A stretch of DNA of 64,000 nt from Loktanella salsilacus (GTDB lineage Bacteria > Pseudomonadota > Alphaproteobacteria > Rhodobacterales > Rhodobacteraceae). The stretch is taken from assembly GCF_900114485.1 (NCBI RefSeq), contig NZ_FOTF01000012.1, forward strand, positions 1 to 64,000. The letters run 5' to 3'. The notes under the pieces are model-generated. The model was given only the letters and a program-made list of their open reading frames with translations. It did no database searches and was not told the DNA's origin. A program made the position numbers and the translations under genes. Below are positions 16,101 to 23,928 of this stretch, one piece after another (position 1 is the first letter of the stretch; each line of letters opens with the position of its first letter).

Positions 16101-17426
16101 CTAGGGGACCACCAACCCGCTGGGCACCGCGTCTGGCACCCCAAGGCGGCCTTTGACCGCTGCAGGATCAGTCAGACTGTCAAGGAAGGCCACCAGGGCA
16201 GTCACATCATTCGGCGACAGCACCACAGGCGGTGTGGTCACGGCGGCGGCGATGGCGGCGACCTCTGCGGGGTCTGACATGATGCTATCGTCTTCCACAT
16301 CCAGCGCAGGCAGCACGGCTTGGCCCGCGTCATAGCGCGCCAGCGCCGCGACCGGATCGGCGTGATCGGCCACGAAAGCGGCCAGATCGGCATGACTGCC
16401 TGCATGCCCATAAGGCGCGGTCAGCGCGACGTTGCGCAGGGACGGCGTGCGAAAGGCGAACATATCCTCGGGCAGGCCTGTCACCTCGGCGCGGCCTTCG
16501 TCGCGCGCAAGGGTTTCAAAGCGCGCCTTCTTGCCCGGCCCGATCTGCGGCGCGCCCATGGCGTGATAATCCTGATCCGTCAGCAGCGGGCCGCTGTGAC
16601 AATCGCTGCATCCGCCGCGGCCATAGAACAGGTCCATCCCCGAAGCGGCCAGCGGCGGCAAGTCAGCCTGCCCGCGCAGCACGGCGTCAAAGGGCGCGTT
16701 ATCGGACCGCCACTCGTCCTCCATGAACACGGCAATCGCGTTGGAAATATCGGTAAAGGCGATGTCATCCGGCCCCTGCACATGCGGGTAAACGTCTCGG
16801 AACATCTGCGCATAGGCCGGAATATCCGCCACCCGCCGCGCGATAATGTCCCACGCGCCGCCCTGCCCGGTCAGCACCCCTTGGCGCACAGCGCGAGCGA
16901 CGTCGCTTTCGGTGTAATGACCGGCCATCTCGTCGGGGCTGAGGACGGGAAACATGGTTTGCGCGGACAACAAGGACGCAAAGCCCGCCGTCATGTCTTC
17001 GTCCAGCGGAGTGCGTATCCCGCCGGGGCGCGTGTCATCCACAGCGATGCGGCCATCGTGGAACAATACGCGTAGATCCTTGATGCCAAGGTTGAACAGC
17101 GCGGGCGCGTTTCGGGGGATCCGCTCCTCTGGCAGGTTGTCTTTATCCGCCACCCGGTCTGTCCCAAGGCCAATGCCGCCATCCCCTAGCCCCAGCGACA
17201 GCCCGTCAGCAGTGCCAAAGCGCGGGTGGTGGCAGGTCGCGCAGGCCACATCGCGCGCGCCCGACAAAATAGGGTCATAGAACAGCAATTGGCCCAAGGC
17301 GGCCTCGGCCGGGTCAATGGGGCGAAAATCATCATCCGTCAGGGGTGCAGGCAGACTGCTGGGCGCGGCCATTGCCGTGCTGCCCATCAGGGCGAAAACC
17401 GCCAGAATCACTTGTTTTATTGCCAT
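16101..17426 (-). CDS. Di-heme cytochrome c peroxidase / MauG-family protein
   Basis: 441 residues with a signal peptide ending AMA (residue 20). Two heme-binding motifs, CATCH at residues 62-66 and CSDCH at 273-277, define the bacterial di-heme peroxidase family, whose members reduce H2O2 in the periplasm or oxidise protein substrates as MauG does. The second half contains FAFRTPSLRNVALTAPYGHAG, the usual heme-proximal region. The ATG was chosen because GGGGGAC precedes it at proper distance; a GTG five codons upstream lacks one. An inverted repeat CGTTGC-N8-GCAACG lies about 40 bases upstream. Confidence 0.9.
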   Translation of the reverse strand: MAIKQVILAVFALMGSTAMAAPSSLPAPLTDDDFRPIDPAEAALGQLLFYDPILSGARDVACATCHHPRFGTADGLSLGLGDGGIGLGTDRVADKDNLPEERIPRNAPALFNLGIKDLRVLFHDGRIAVDDTRPGGIRTPLDEDMTAGFASLLSAQTMFPVLSPDEMAGHYTESDVARAVRQGVLTGQGGAWDIIARRVADIPAYAQMFRDVYPHVQGPDDIAFTDISNAIAVFMEDEWRSDNAPFDAVLRGQADLPPLAASGMDLFYGRGGCSDCHSGPLLTDQDYHAMGAPQIGPGKKARFETLARDEGRAEVTGLPEDMFAFRTPSLRNVALTAPYGHAGSHADLAAFVADHADPVAALARYDAGQAVLPALDVEDDSIMSDPAEVAAIAAAVTTPPVVLSPNDVTALVAFLDSLTDPAAVKGRLGVPDAVPSGLVVP

Positions 17427-17464
17427 TTCGACGTCCCCCACTTGCGTTGCCGCACCATGCCCGA

Positions 17465-17484
17465 CGTTGCTACATATCGCAACG
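17465..17484. promoter_or_regulatory. Inverted repeat CGTTGC-N8-GCAACG upstream of the peroxidase gene
   Basis: Perfect 6-base arms separated by TACATATC, about 40-60 bases before the peroxidase start codon. It could be a regulator site for that gene. I do not recognise the regulator. Confidence 0.35.
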
Positions 17485-17500
17485 GGGTGATGTTCTGGGT

Positions 17501-17540
17501 TTGACGAAACGGGCGGAACGATCTAGAACAAAGCAGGAAC
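17501..17540 (+). promoter_or_regulatory. SOS promoter of the imu cassette with LexA box GAAC-N7-GAAC
   Basis: TTGACG (17501-17506), a 17-base spacer and TAGAAC (17524-17529) form a plausible sigma-70 promoter. The alphaproteobacterial LexA box, GAAC (17526-17529), seven bases, GAAC (17537-17540), overlaps the -10 and the expected start site near 17536, so bound LexA would block initiation. A third GAAC stands at 17516-17519. Confidence 0.85.
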
Positions 17541-17561
17541 AAATGGAATCGGAGAGTCGCC

Positions 17562-18266
17562 GTGAACAGCCACCCTATCCCCGCGTCAGACGCCTTTGCC
17601 GGTCCCGCCCCGGACCAGCCGTCTTTGTCTTTGGCTGCGCCTTCGCTGGCGGAATATTTTGCCGATAACGCAGGTGACGGCGCGGTGACGGCGTTCATTT
17701 TCCAGCAGCTGCACGCAGTGATCGCCTCTGGCAAGCCGGTGCTGTGGGTACAGGACCGGATGAGCCAGCGCGAGGCGGGAAAACCCTATCCGCCGGGTCT
17801 GCCAGAGGATCTAAAGATGATCCTTGTGACCGTGAACCGCCCCGTCGACGCCCTGTGGGCGATGGAGGAAGGCCTGCACAGCGACGCCATCGGCGCGGTC
17901 TTAGGAGAGGTCTGGGGCGATCCTGCCGCGCTGGATTTCACCGCCACGAAACGGCTGGCAATGCGGTCAGAGGCGCGGGGCATTCCCGCCCTGCTGATCC
18001 GCCGCGCGGCCCATCCGAACCTCAGCGCGGCGCGCCAGCGGTGGAACATCAGCTCTTTGCCCTCGCGGCCAGACCCCGACGACGACCGCGCCCCGGGGGA
18101 ACCTCTGTGGCAAGCCGATCTGTTCCGCGCGCGCGGCCGTGCGCCCGGGCAATGGGTCGCAGGCCCCGGCGCGCAGGGGGCTACGCTAGAACATCACGTC
18201 CGCATGGACCTTGGGCCAGATGCGCCGGGACAAGACGCAGACGACGCCAGCCGCGCCGCCGGATAA
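17562..18266 (+). CDS. imuA: ImuA, RecA/SulA-like component of the SOS mutasome
   Basis: 234 residues. The sequence shows the degenerate RecA-like pattern of ImuA: a GAVTAFIFQQLHAVIASGKPVLWVQD segment in place of a Walker region, LKMILVTVNRPVDALWAMEEGL, and ALDFTATKRLAMRSEARGIPALLIR. The start is a GTG following GGAGAG. ImuA works with ImuB and DnaE2 in DNA-damage-induced mutagenesis. It is the first gene after the LexA box and is followed 21 bases later by imuB. Confidence 0.88.
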   Translation: MNSHPIPASDAFAGPAPDQPSLSLAAPSLAEYFADNAGDGAVTAFIFQQLHAVIASGKPVLWVQDRMSQREAGKPYPPGLPEDLKMILVTVNRPVDALWAMEEGLHSDAIGAVLGEVWGDPAALDFTATKRLAMRSEARGIPALLIRRAAHPNLSAARQRWNISSLPSRPDPDDDRAPGEPLWQADLFRARGRAPGQWVAGPGAQGATLEHHVRMDLGPDAPGQDADDASRAAG

Positions 18267-18287
18267 TATTTTGACAGGTTTTTGACG

Positions 18288-20201
18288 ATGAAACACGATT
18301 TTACGGATCAAGGCAGAGGGGCTGTTATCCTGCCCTTCACCGCCGGCCCTGCGAAAGCGGCGCAGTTTTCTACGCCAAACTTTCGCATGGGCGCGGGCCT
18401 GCGCCCTGCCGCGGGCGCAGGACTGGCGCAGGCCCAGCAGATGCTGGATTGCGCGGGGATGATGTTTGGCAATGATACGAAAACATCGCAAGCCGTCATC
18501 ACCTCTGCCGCCTGCCCAAACCCCGCCCCAAACCCTGCCATGACCGCCCCGATCATTGCCCCACCGACCAGCGCGAGCCGCCCCGGCGGCCCTGCGCAGC
18601 GCATCACTCAGCGCGGCACAGCAGGCCCGCTGGACGCAGGGAATGGTCCCGCAACAGACCGCGATGCACTGTCGCGGCGCATCGTCAGTATTCACCTGAC
18701 TGATTTCGCCATTGCACGCTGGCTGCGCTGGGCCGCCGCGCGCCATGATGCGCTCCCCGATGACCTGCCCGTCGTGCTCGCCGCCGAAGGCGCGCATGGC
18801 CCCGTCGTGACCGCCACCAACCGCGCCGCCACGCTGGCCGGGCTGCATATTGGCGCAAGGGTCGTCGATATGCGCGCCCTGTGCCCGCAGGTGCGCGTGG
18901 TGCGCGCCGACCCGGACGGCGACCGCGCGGCGCTGGACAAGCTGATGCTTTGGGCGCGGCGCTGGTGCCCGTGGACGGCGGTGGACGGCGCAGACGGGAT
19001 CGTCATGGACACCACCGGCTCGGACCACCTCTGGGGTGGAGAGGCCGCCATGCTGCGCGAGATTGAGGGCACGCTTGGGGTGCTTGGCTTTAGCACGCGG
19101 CTGGCGATGGCGCCGACCCACGGCGCAGCTTGGGCGCTAGCGCGCTACGGCGCGGTGCGGGCGATTGCGACGCCGCAGACTTTGGACAGCCAGACCGCCC
19201 CGCTGCCCGCCCGCGCCCTGCGGCTGGACGGCGATACGGTGCTGCTACTGCAACGCTTAGGCCTGAAATCCATCGGCGATCTGGCCGCCGTCCCCCGCGC
19301 TAGCCTTGCCCGGCGCTTTGCCACGGCGGCGCTGACGCAGAACCCCTTGCTGCGGCTGGACCAGTTGCAGGGCCGCCAGCCCGAACCCGTGAACGCCCGG
19401 ACCGAACCGCCCCGCTTTGCAGTGCAGGCACGCCTGCCCGAACCGGTGCAGGACCCCACGCCATATCTGGCAGAGCTTTGCGACGCTTTGTGCGAAACGC
19501 TGGCCAAAGCGGGACACGGCGCGCGCAAAGTCACCGTCACCGTCTATCGCACCGACGGCGAAGTCAGCCACGTCACCGCCGCCACCGCCCGCGCCAGCCG
19601 CGATCCGAACCACCTACGACGGCTGTTCGACGACCGCTTGGACCGGATCGACCCCGGCTTCGGGTTCGAACTGATCACGCTAGAGGCGGATACCACAGAC
19701 CCGTTGCAAGCCGTACAAAGCGGCTTGGATGGCCGCACAGAGGATGGCGCGGCGCTGGCGCAACTGGTTGACCGGCTGTCCGCCAGACTTGGTCCCGGAA
19801 TGGTCCGCACCCCCAGCGCGCGCGCAAGCCACATTCCCGAACGCAGCCTGACATGGATGCTGGCGCTCGCGCAGGCCCCCGGCGCGCGCCGCAAACTCGG
19901 CCATATAAGCCGCCCCTTACGGCTGCTGGATACACCAGAGGAAATCCATGTCCTCTACGCCATTCCCGAAGGCCCGCCGGTGCAGTTTCGCTGGCGGCGG
20001 GTGTCGCACCGGATTGCGCATTTCCACGGGCCAGAGCGGATCGCGCCTGAATGGTGGACCGACCGCGCCAGCGCGCGGCTCCGCGACTACTACCGTATTG
20101 AAGATGATACCCGCCGCAGGCTTTGGATTTACCGCGACGGCATCTACGGCGAGATTTACCATCTGCCGCCCCAGTGGTTCATGCACGGTGTTTTTGGGTA
20201 A
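18288..20201 (+). CDS. imuB: ImuB, inactive Y-family polymerase-like protein
   Basis: The Y-family homology begins near residue 126 (VSIHLTDFAIARWLRW) and runs to the C-terminus, with CPQVRVVRADP, DTTGSDHLWGG and GFSTRLAMAPTHGAAWALAR; the acidic residues of active polymerases are not in the usual pattern, as expected for ImuB. That part alone is about 510 residues, the normal ImuB length. The preceding 125 residues are an Ala/Pro/Gly-rich stretch of unknown meaning. The ATG chosen is the nearest to imuA (six bases inside a TTG-start reading), but no ATG, GTG or TTG occurs just before the homology, so the true start is uncertain. ImuB links ImuA, DnaE2 and the beta clamp. Confidence 0.85.
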   Translation: MKHDFTDQGRGAVILPFTAGPAKAAQFSTPNFRMGAGLRPAAGAGLAQAQQMLDCAGMMFGNDTKTSQAVITSAACPNPAPNPAMTAPIIAPPTSASRPGGPAQRITQRGTAGPLDAGNGPATDRDALSRRIVSIHLTDFAIARWLRWAAARHDALPDDLPVVLAAEGAHGPVVTATNRAATLAGLHIGARVVDMRALCPQVRVVRADPDGDRAALDKLMLWARRWCPWTAVDGADGIVMDTTGSDHLWGGEAAMLREIEGTLGVLGFSTRLAMAPTHGAAWALARYGAVRAIATPQTLDSQTAPLPARALRLDGDTVLLLQRLGLKSIGDLAAVPRASLARRFATAALTQNPLLRLDQLQGRQPEPVNARTEPPRFAVQARLPEPVQDPTPYLAELCDALCETLAKAGHGARKVTVTVYRTDGEVSHVTAATARASRDPNHLRRLFDDRLDRIDPGFGFELITLEADTTDPLQAVQSGLDGRTEDGAALAQLVDRLSARLGPGMVRTPSARASHIPERSLTWMLALAQAPGARRKLGHISRPLRLLDTPEEIHVLYAIPEGPPVQFRWRRVSHRIAHFHGPERIAPEWWTDRASARLRDYYRIEDDTRRRLWIYRDGIYGEIYHLPPQWFMHGVFG

Positions 20202-20242
20202 TCCACCCGGGGCATTTGCAGCAAGGGGGGCCTCTGTTGCAA

Positions 20243-20303
20243 GGGGGGCCAGCCCCCCAGGGCCAAAGGCCCTTCCCCCCGAGGTATTTTCGACCAGAAG
20301 AAG
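20243..20303 (-). repeat. Intergenic repeat, copy C (reverse orientation)
   Basis: Read on the minus strand it is CTTCTTCTGGTC, GAAAATACCTCGGGGGG and, after a short GGGCC-TTT-GGCCC stem, the hairpin GGGGGGC-CA-GCCCCCC (20243-20258). It faces copy D across 130 bases. The direct repeat GCAAGGGGGGCC also occurs twice at 20221-20250. Confidence 0.8.
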
Positions 20304-20380
20304 CAAGGGTTTCTTAACTAACTTGTTGCACTCTAATTCTGCGGTACAGGCGGAGGCGCCGATGATCGCACCAGGAGAAG

Positions 20381-20412
20381 GCGTTCCGTGGACTCGCAAA
20401 GTCGCGGAACGC
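20381..20412. terminator. Long imperfect hairpin between imuB and dnaE2
   Basis: Arms GCGTTCCG (20381-20388) and CGGAACGC (20405-20412) enclose a second pairing GACT/AGTC with a CGCAA loop. A 12-bp interrupted stem of this kind could stop or slow transcription entering dnaE2. No T tract follows. Confidence 0.5.
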
Positions 20413-20436
20413 TGGACCCCTTTCAGGCGCTTGGGG

Positions 20437-20495
20437 CTTCTTCTGGTTCCAAATACCTCGGGGGGGCCGCCTTTGGCGGCGGGGGCAGCGCCCCC
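20437..20495 (+). repeat. Intergenic repeat, copy D
   Basis: CTTCTTCTGGTTCCAAATACCTCGGGGGGG, then GCCGCC-TTT-GGCGGC and the hairpin GGGGGC-AGC-GCCCCC (20481-20495), identical to that of copy B. It ends 20 bases before the dnaE2 start codon. The rest of the 314-base imuB-dnaE2 gap (20202-20515) holds copy C and the hairpin at 20381-20412. I found no GAAC-N7-GAAC or GTTC-N7-GTTC box in the gap. Confidence 0.8.
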
Positions 20496-20515
20496 TTGCG
20501 ACCCCGCAGAGGGGG

Positions 20516-23500
20516 ATGCCCCCGATGCCTGAGAATGACAATCACCACCCCCAGCATACTGTGCCAGAGGACGGTGTTTATACAAGAAACCCCAAGAGCC
20601 CTTATGTGGAACTTGGACTGTTTACCTGTTTCTCTTTCCTGCGCGGGGCCTCTGACGCCGCGGATCTGGCGCTGGAGGCATGGTCACTGGGCTATCATGC
20701 GCTTGGCGTTGCGGATCTGAACTCTCTTGCCGGTGTCGTGCGCATCCATGCGGAGGCTAAAAAAACCGGCTTGCGCCCTGTGATCGGCGCGCGCATCGCG
20801 TTGATCAGCGGCGAGGTGTTTTTGGCCTACCCGCGCAACCGCACGGCTTATGGGCGGCTGAGCCAGCTGATCTCAAAGGGGCGGATGCAGGATCCGGATG
20901 GGGTATGGCAGGCCAAGGGCGTGTGCGATCTGACGCTGCGCGATCTGGCGGAACATGCGGATGGTATCCAGTTGATTGCTGTGCCGCCGCGCGATCTGCG
21001 GGGATATGCTCAGTGGCTGGCCCGGTTGGCTAAAGCCTTGCCGACGCTCAAATATCTTGCCGCAAGCTTTTTGTATCACGGCAATGACCGGGCACGGATC
21101 ACCCAATTGGACCGGATGGCGGGGCAAAACGGGCTGCGTCTGCTGGCGACGAATGATGTGCTGTATCACACCCCTGCGCGGCGCCCGTTGCAGGATGTGA
21201 TGACCTGTATCCGCCACAAAACCACTCTCGCGCAGGCGGGCCACTTGCTAGAGGCAAACGGCGAGCGGCATCTGAAATCCCCGGCAGAAATGCAGCGTCT
21301 GTTTGCCGAATGGCCCCATGCCATCGCCGCGACCCGCGCCGTGGCGGATGCCTGTTTGTTTAACCTAGAGGAACTGGCTTACGAATACCCCTCGGAGGTC
21401 ATTCCGCAGGATACCACCCCGCAGGCGCATCTGGAAAAGCTGACTTGGGAGGGGGCTGCGGTGAGGTATCCGCAGGGCGTATCGGATGTCACGCAGGCGA
21501 CGCTGAACAAGGAGTTGGCGATGATCCAGAAGCTGGATATCGCCCAATATTTCTTGACGATTCACGACATCGTAATCTTTGCGCGCTCTAAGGGTATCCT
21601 GTGCCAAGGGCGCGGGTCGGCGGCGAATTCGGCCGTTTGCTATGTGCTGGGGATTACGGCCGTGGACCCGGCGCAGCATGCGCTGCTTTTTGAACGATTT
21701 ATTAGCGAGGAACGTAAAGAGCCGCCCGATATCGACGTTGATTTCGAGCATGAGCGGCGCGAGGAGGTGATCCAACATATCTATGAAAAGTACGGCCGCC
21801 ACCGCGCAGGCCTATGTGCGACGGTGATCCATTACCGCCCCCGCTCTGCCATCAGAGAGGTGGGCAAGGTTATGGGGCTGTCAGAGGACGTGACCTCTGC
21901 CCTGGCCAAAACGGTCTGGGGCAGTTGGGGTACGGATATTGGGGAAAGTCATGCCAGCGAGGCGGGCGTCGATCTGTCCGATCCCTTGCTGCGGCGCACA
22001 TTGATTGTAGCACGGCAGATGATCGGGATGCCGCGGCATCTGGGGCAGCATGTGGGCGGCTTTATCCTGACGCAGCGGGCGCTGACGGACACGGTGCCGA
22101 TTGGCAATGGCGCGATGCCGGATCGCACGTTTATTGAATGGGACAAGGACGATATCGACACCTTGGGCATCCTCAAGGTCGACATTCTAGCGCTGGGGAT
22201 GCTGACCTGCATCCGCAAATGCTTTGACCTGATCCGGGCGCATTACGGCCATGACTGGACGCTGGCGAGCGTGCCGCAAGAGGACCCGCGTGTTTACCAT
22301 ATGCTGTGCAAGGGCGACAGCATCGGGGTGTTTCAGGTGGAATCGCGCGCGCAGATCAACATGCTGCCCCGCCTGCGGCCGCGCACCTTTTACGATCTGG
22401 TCATTCAGGTTGCCATCGTGCGGCCCGGCCCGATTCAGGGTGACATGGTCCACCCCTATCTGCGGCGCAGGTCGGGAGCAGAGCCTGTCAGCTATCCCAG
22501 TCCCGGCGCGCCGCATGATCCGGCAGAGCTGAAGAATATCCTTGGGCGCACGTTGGGGGTGCCGATTTTTCAGGAACAGGCGATGAAGGTCGCCATCGAC
22601 GCAGCAGAGTTTTCGCCCGCCGAGGCGAACGAGTTACGCAAGGCGATGGCGACGTTTCGGTCCCGCGGCATGATCGAGACGTTGCAGGACAAGATGGTCG
22701 GGCGCATGACCCGGCGCGGTTATGATGCGGAATTCGCGGCGCGGTGCTTCAATCAGATCAAGGGCTTTGGCGAATACGGCTTTCCTGAAAGCCACGCCGC
22801 CAGCTTTGCGCAATTGGTTTACGTGTCCAGCTGGCTCAAATGCCATTACCCGGCGGCGTTTTGTGCGGCGCTGCTCAATTCACAGCCGATGGGGTTTTAT
22901 GCCCCTGCACAAATCGTGCGGGATGCGCAGAACCATGATGTGACGGTGCAACCGGTGGATGTGAATTTTTCCGATTGGGACAACACGTTAGAGCCCTATC
23001 GCGGACGGTTTGCGGTGCGTTTGGGGATGCGCCAGATTGGCGGGCTGCGGGCGGATGCGGCGGCGCGGATCATGGCGGCGCGCGATGCGCCTTATGAGGA
23101 CGTTCAATCGCTAAAAACCCGCGCCCGCCTGACCGCGCCCATCGTGCGCAGGTTGGCAGAGGCGGACGCGGTGCGGTCCATGTGGATCGACCGCCGCCAA
23201 GCCCTGTGGGAGGCGAAGGGCCTGCGCGATGCCCCCGATCTGCCGCTGTTCAAGGACCAGTCGGACGAAGGGCGCGAGGTCACCGTGCCCCTGCCCGTCA
23301 TGCCCGTGTGCGAACAGGTTGTGGCGGATTATCAGACGCTGCGCCTGTCGCTCAAGGCGCATCCCATGTCATTCCTGCGCAAGTCCCTGACGCGGCAAGG
23401 CTATTCCAGCACCAAGGATTTGCAGGGCTTCAACAAAGGGCGAAAGTTAAAGCTGGCGGGACTTGTCCTGATCCGGCAGCGCCCCGGTAGTGCCAAGGGC

Positions 23501-23821
23501 GTGTGCTTTATTACGGTCGAGGATGAATTTGGCGTCGCGAACCTTGTCGTCTGGCCAAAGGTGATGGAACAGTTTCGCAAGGCCGTGATGCAGTCGCGGT
23601 TGCTGGTGGTCGAAGGTTACGTGCAGCGCGATATCGAAATTATTCACGTTGTTGCCCAAAGCCTGACCGACCGGTCCGATGCGTTGCTGCGCCTGTCGCC
23701 CGATGCAATGCAGGCGCAAACCGCCCGCGCCGATCACGTCAAAAGCCCGCTGCCGTCGTCCGGCAGCCGGGGGCATCCCCGCGATGCGCGGATCATTCCC
23801 AAAAGCCGCGACTTTCATTAG
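20516..23821 (+). CDS. dnaE2: Error-prone DNA polymerase DnaE2 (ImuC)
   Basis: 1101 residues, normal for DnaE2. The N-terminal PHP domain begins with YVELGLFTCFSFLRGASDAADL. The polymerase active site PDIDVDFE carries Asp405, Asp407 and Asp409. An OB-fold region (LKLAGLVLIRQRPGSAKGVCFITVEDEFG) is near the C-terminus. It performs mutagenic translesion synthesis with ImuA and ImuB. Two ATGs lie three codons apart (20516 and 20525) and either could be used. Unlike compact cassettes, the gene is separated from imuB by two inverted repeat elements and a hairpin, so SOS control would depend on read-through. Confidence 0.93.
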   Translation: MPPMPENDNHHPQHTVPEDGVYTRNPKSPYVELGLFTCFSFLRGASDAADLALEAWSLGYHALGVADLNSLAGVVRIHAEAKKTGLRPVIGARIALISGEVFLAYPRNRTAYGRLSQLISKGRMQDPDGVWQAKGVCDLTLRDLAEHADGIQLIAVPPRDLRGYAQWLARLAKALPTLKYLAASFLYHGNDRARITQLDRMAGQNGLRLLATNDVLYHTPARRPLQDVMTCIRHKTTLAQAGHLLEANGERHLKSPAEMQRLFAEWPHAIAATRAVADACLFNLEELAYEYPSEVIPQDTTPQAHLEKLTWEGAAVRYPQGVSDVTQATLNKELAMIQKLDIAQYFLTIHDIVIFARSKGILCQGRGSAANSAVCYVLGITAVDPAQHALLFERFISEERKEPPDIDVDFEHERREEVIQHIYEKYGRHRAGLCATVIHYRPRSAIREVGKVMGLSEDVTSALAKTVWGSWGTDIGESHASEAGVDLSDPLLRRTLIVARQMIGMPRHLGQHVGGFILTQRALTDTVPIGNGAMPDRTFIEWDKDDIDTLGILKVDILALGMLTCIRKCFDLIRAHYGHDWTLASVPQEDPRVYHMLCKGDSIGVFQVESRAQINMLPRLRPRTFYDLVIQVAIVRPGPIQGDMVHPYLRRRSGAEPVSYPSPGAPHDPAELKNILGRTLGVPIFQEQAMKVAIDAAEFSPAEANELRKAMATFRSRGMIETLQDKMVGRMTRRGYDAEFAARCFNQIKGFGEYGFPESHAASFAQLVYVSSWLKCHYPAAFCAALLNSQPMGFYAPAQIVRDAQNHDVTVQPVDVNFSDWDNTLEPYRGRFAVRLGMRQIGGLRADAAARIMAARDAPYEDVQSLKTRARLTAPIVRRLAEADAVRSMWIDRRQALWEAKGLRDAPDLPLFKDQSDEGREVTVPLPVMPVCEQVVADYQTLRLSLKAHPMSFLRKSLTRQGYSSTKDLQGFNKGRKLKLAGLVLIRQRPGSAKGVCFITVEDEFGVANLVVWPKVMEQFRKAVMQSRLLVVEGYVQRDIEIIHVVAQSLTDRSDALLRLSPDAMQAQTARADHVKSPLPSSGSRGHPRDARIIPKSRDFH

Positions 23822-23854
23822 GCCTTAGTCATGCGTGAAAAACATACCAGCCAT

Positions 23855-23872
23855 GCAACCCTTGCGGGTTGC
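23855..23872 (+). terminator. Hairpin after dnaE2
   Basis: A perfect 7-bp stem GCAACCC/GGGTTGC with a TTGC loop, 33 bases after the dnaE2 stop. No T run follows, so this is a moderate candidate. Confidence 0.5.
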
Positions 23873-23928
23873 CCGATACCCCCGCGAGGACAGATACCAA
23901 GGGCGACCTTGAAAATCGGACCCATCCC

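Noticed and set aside
17516-17529. A second LexA box formed by GAAC-N6-GAAC
   Set aside because: Spacing is 6 instead of the required 7; only the GAAC pair at 17526-17540 fits.
18308-18607. A 99-codon minus-strand frame opposite the ImuB N-terminal extension, with a membrane-like segment
   Set aside because: No ribosome site or homology is evident. Listed only as an alternative explanation for the odd ImuB N-terminus.
20388-20720. A 110-codon plus-strand frame spanning repeat copy D and the dnaE2 start
   Set aside because: Its sequence is the translated intergenic repeat and then an out-of-frame reading of dnaE2.
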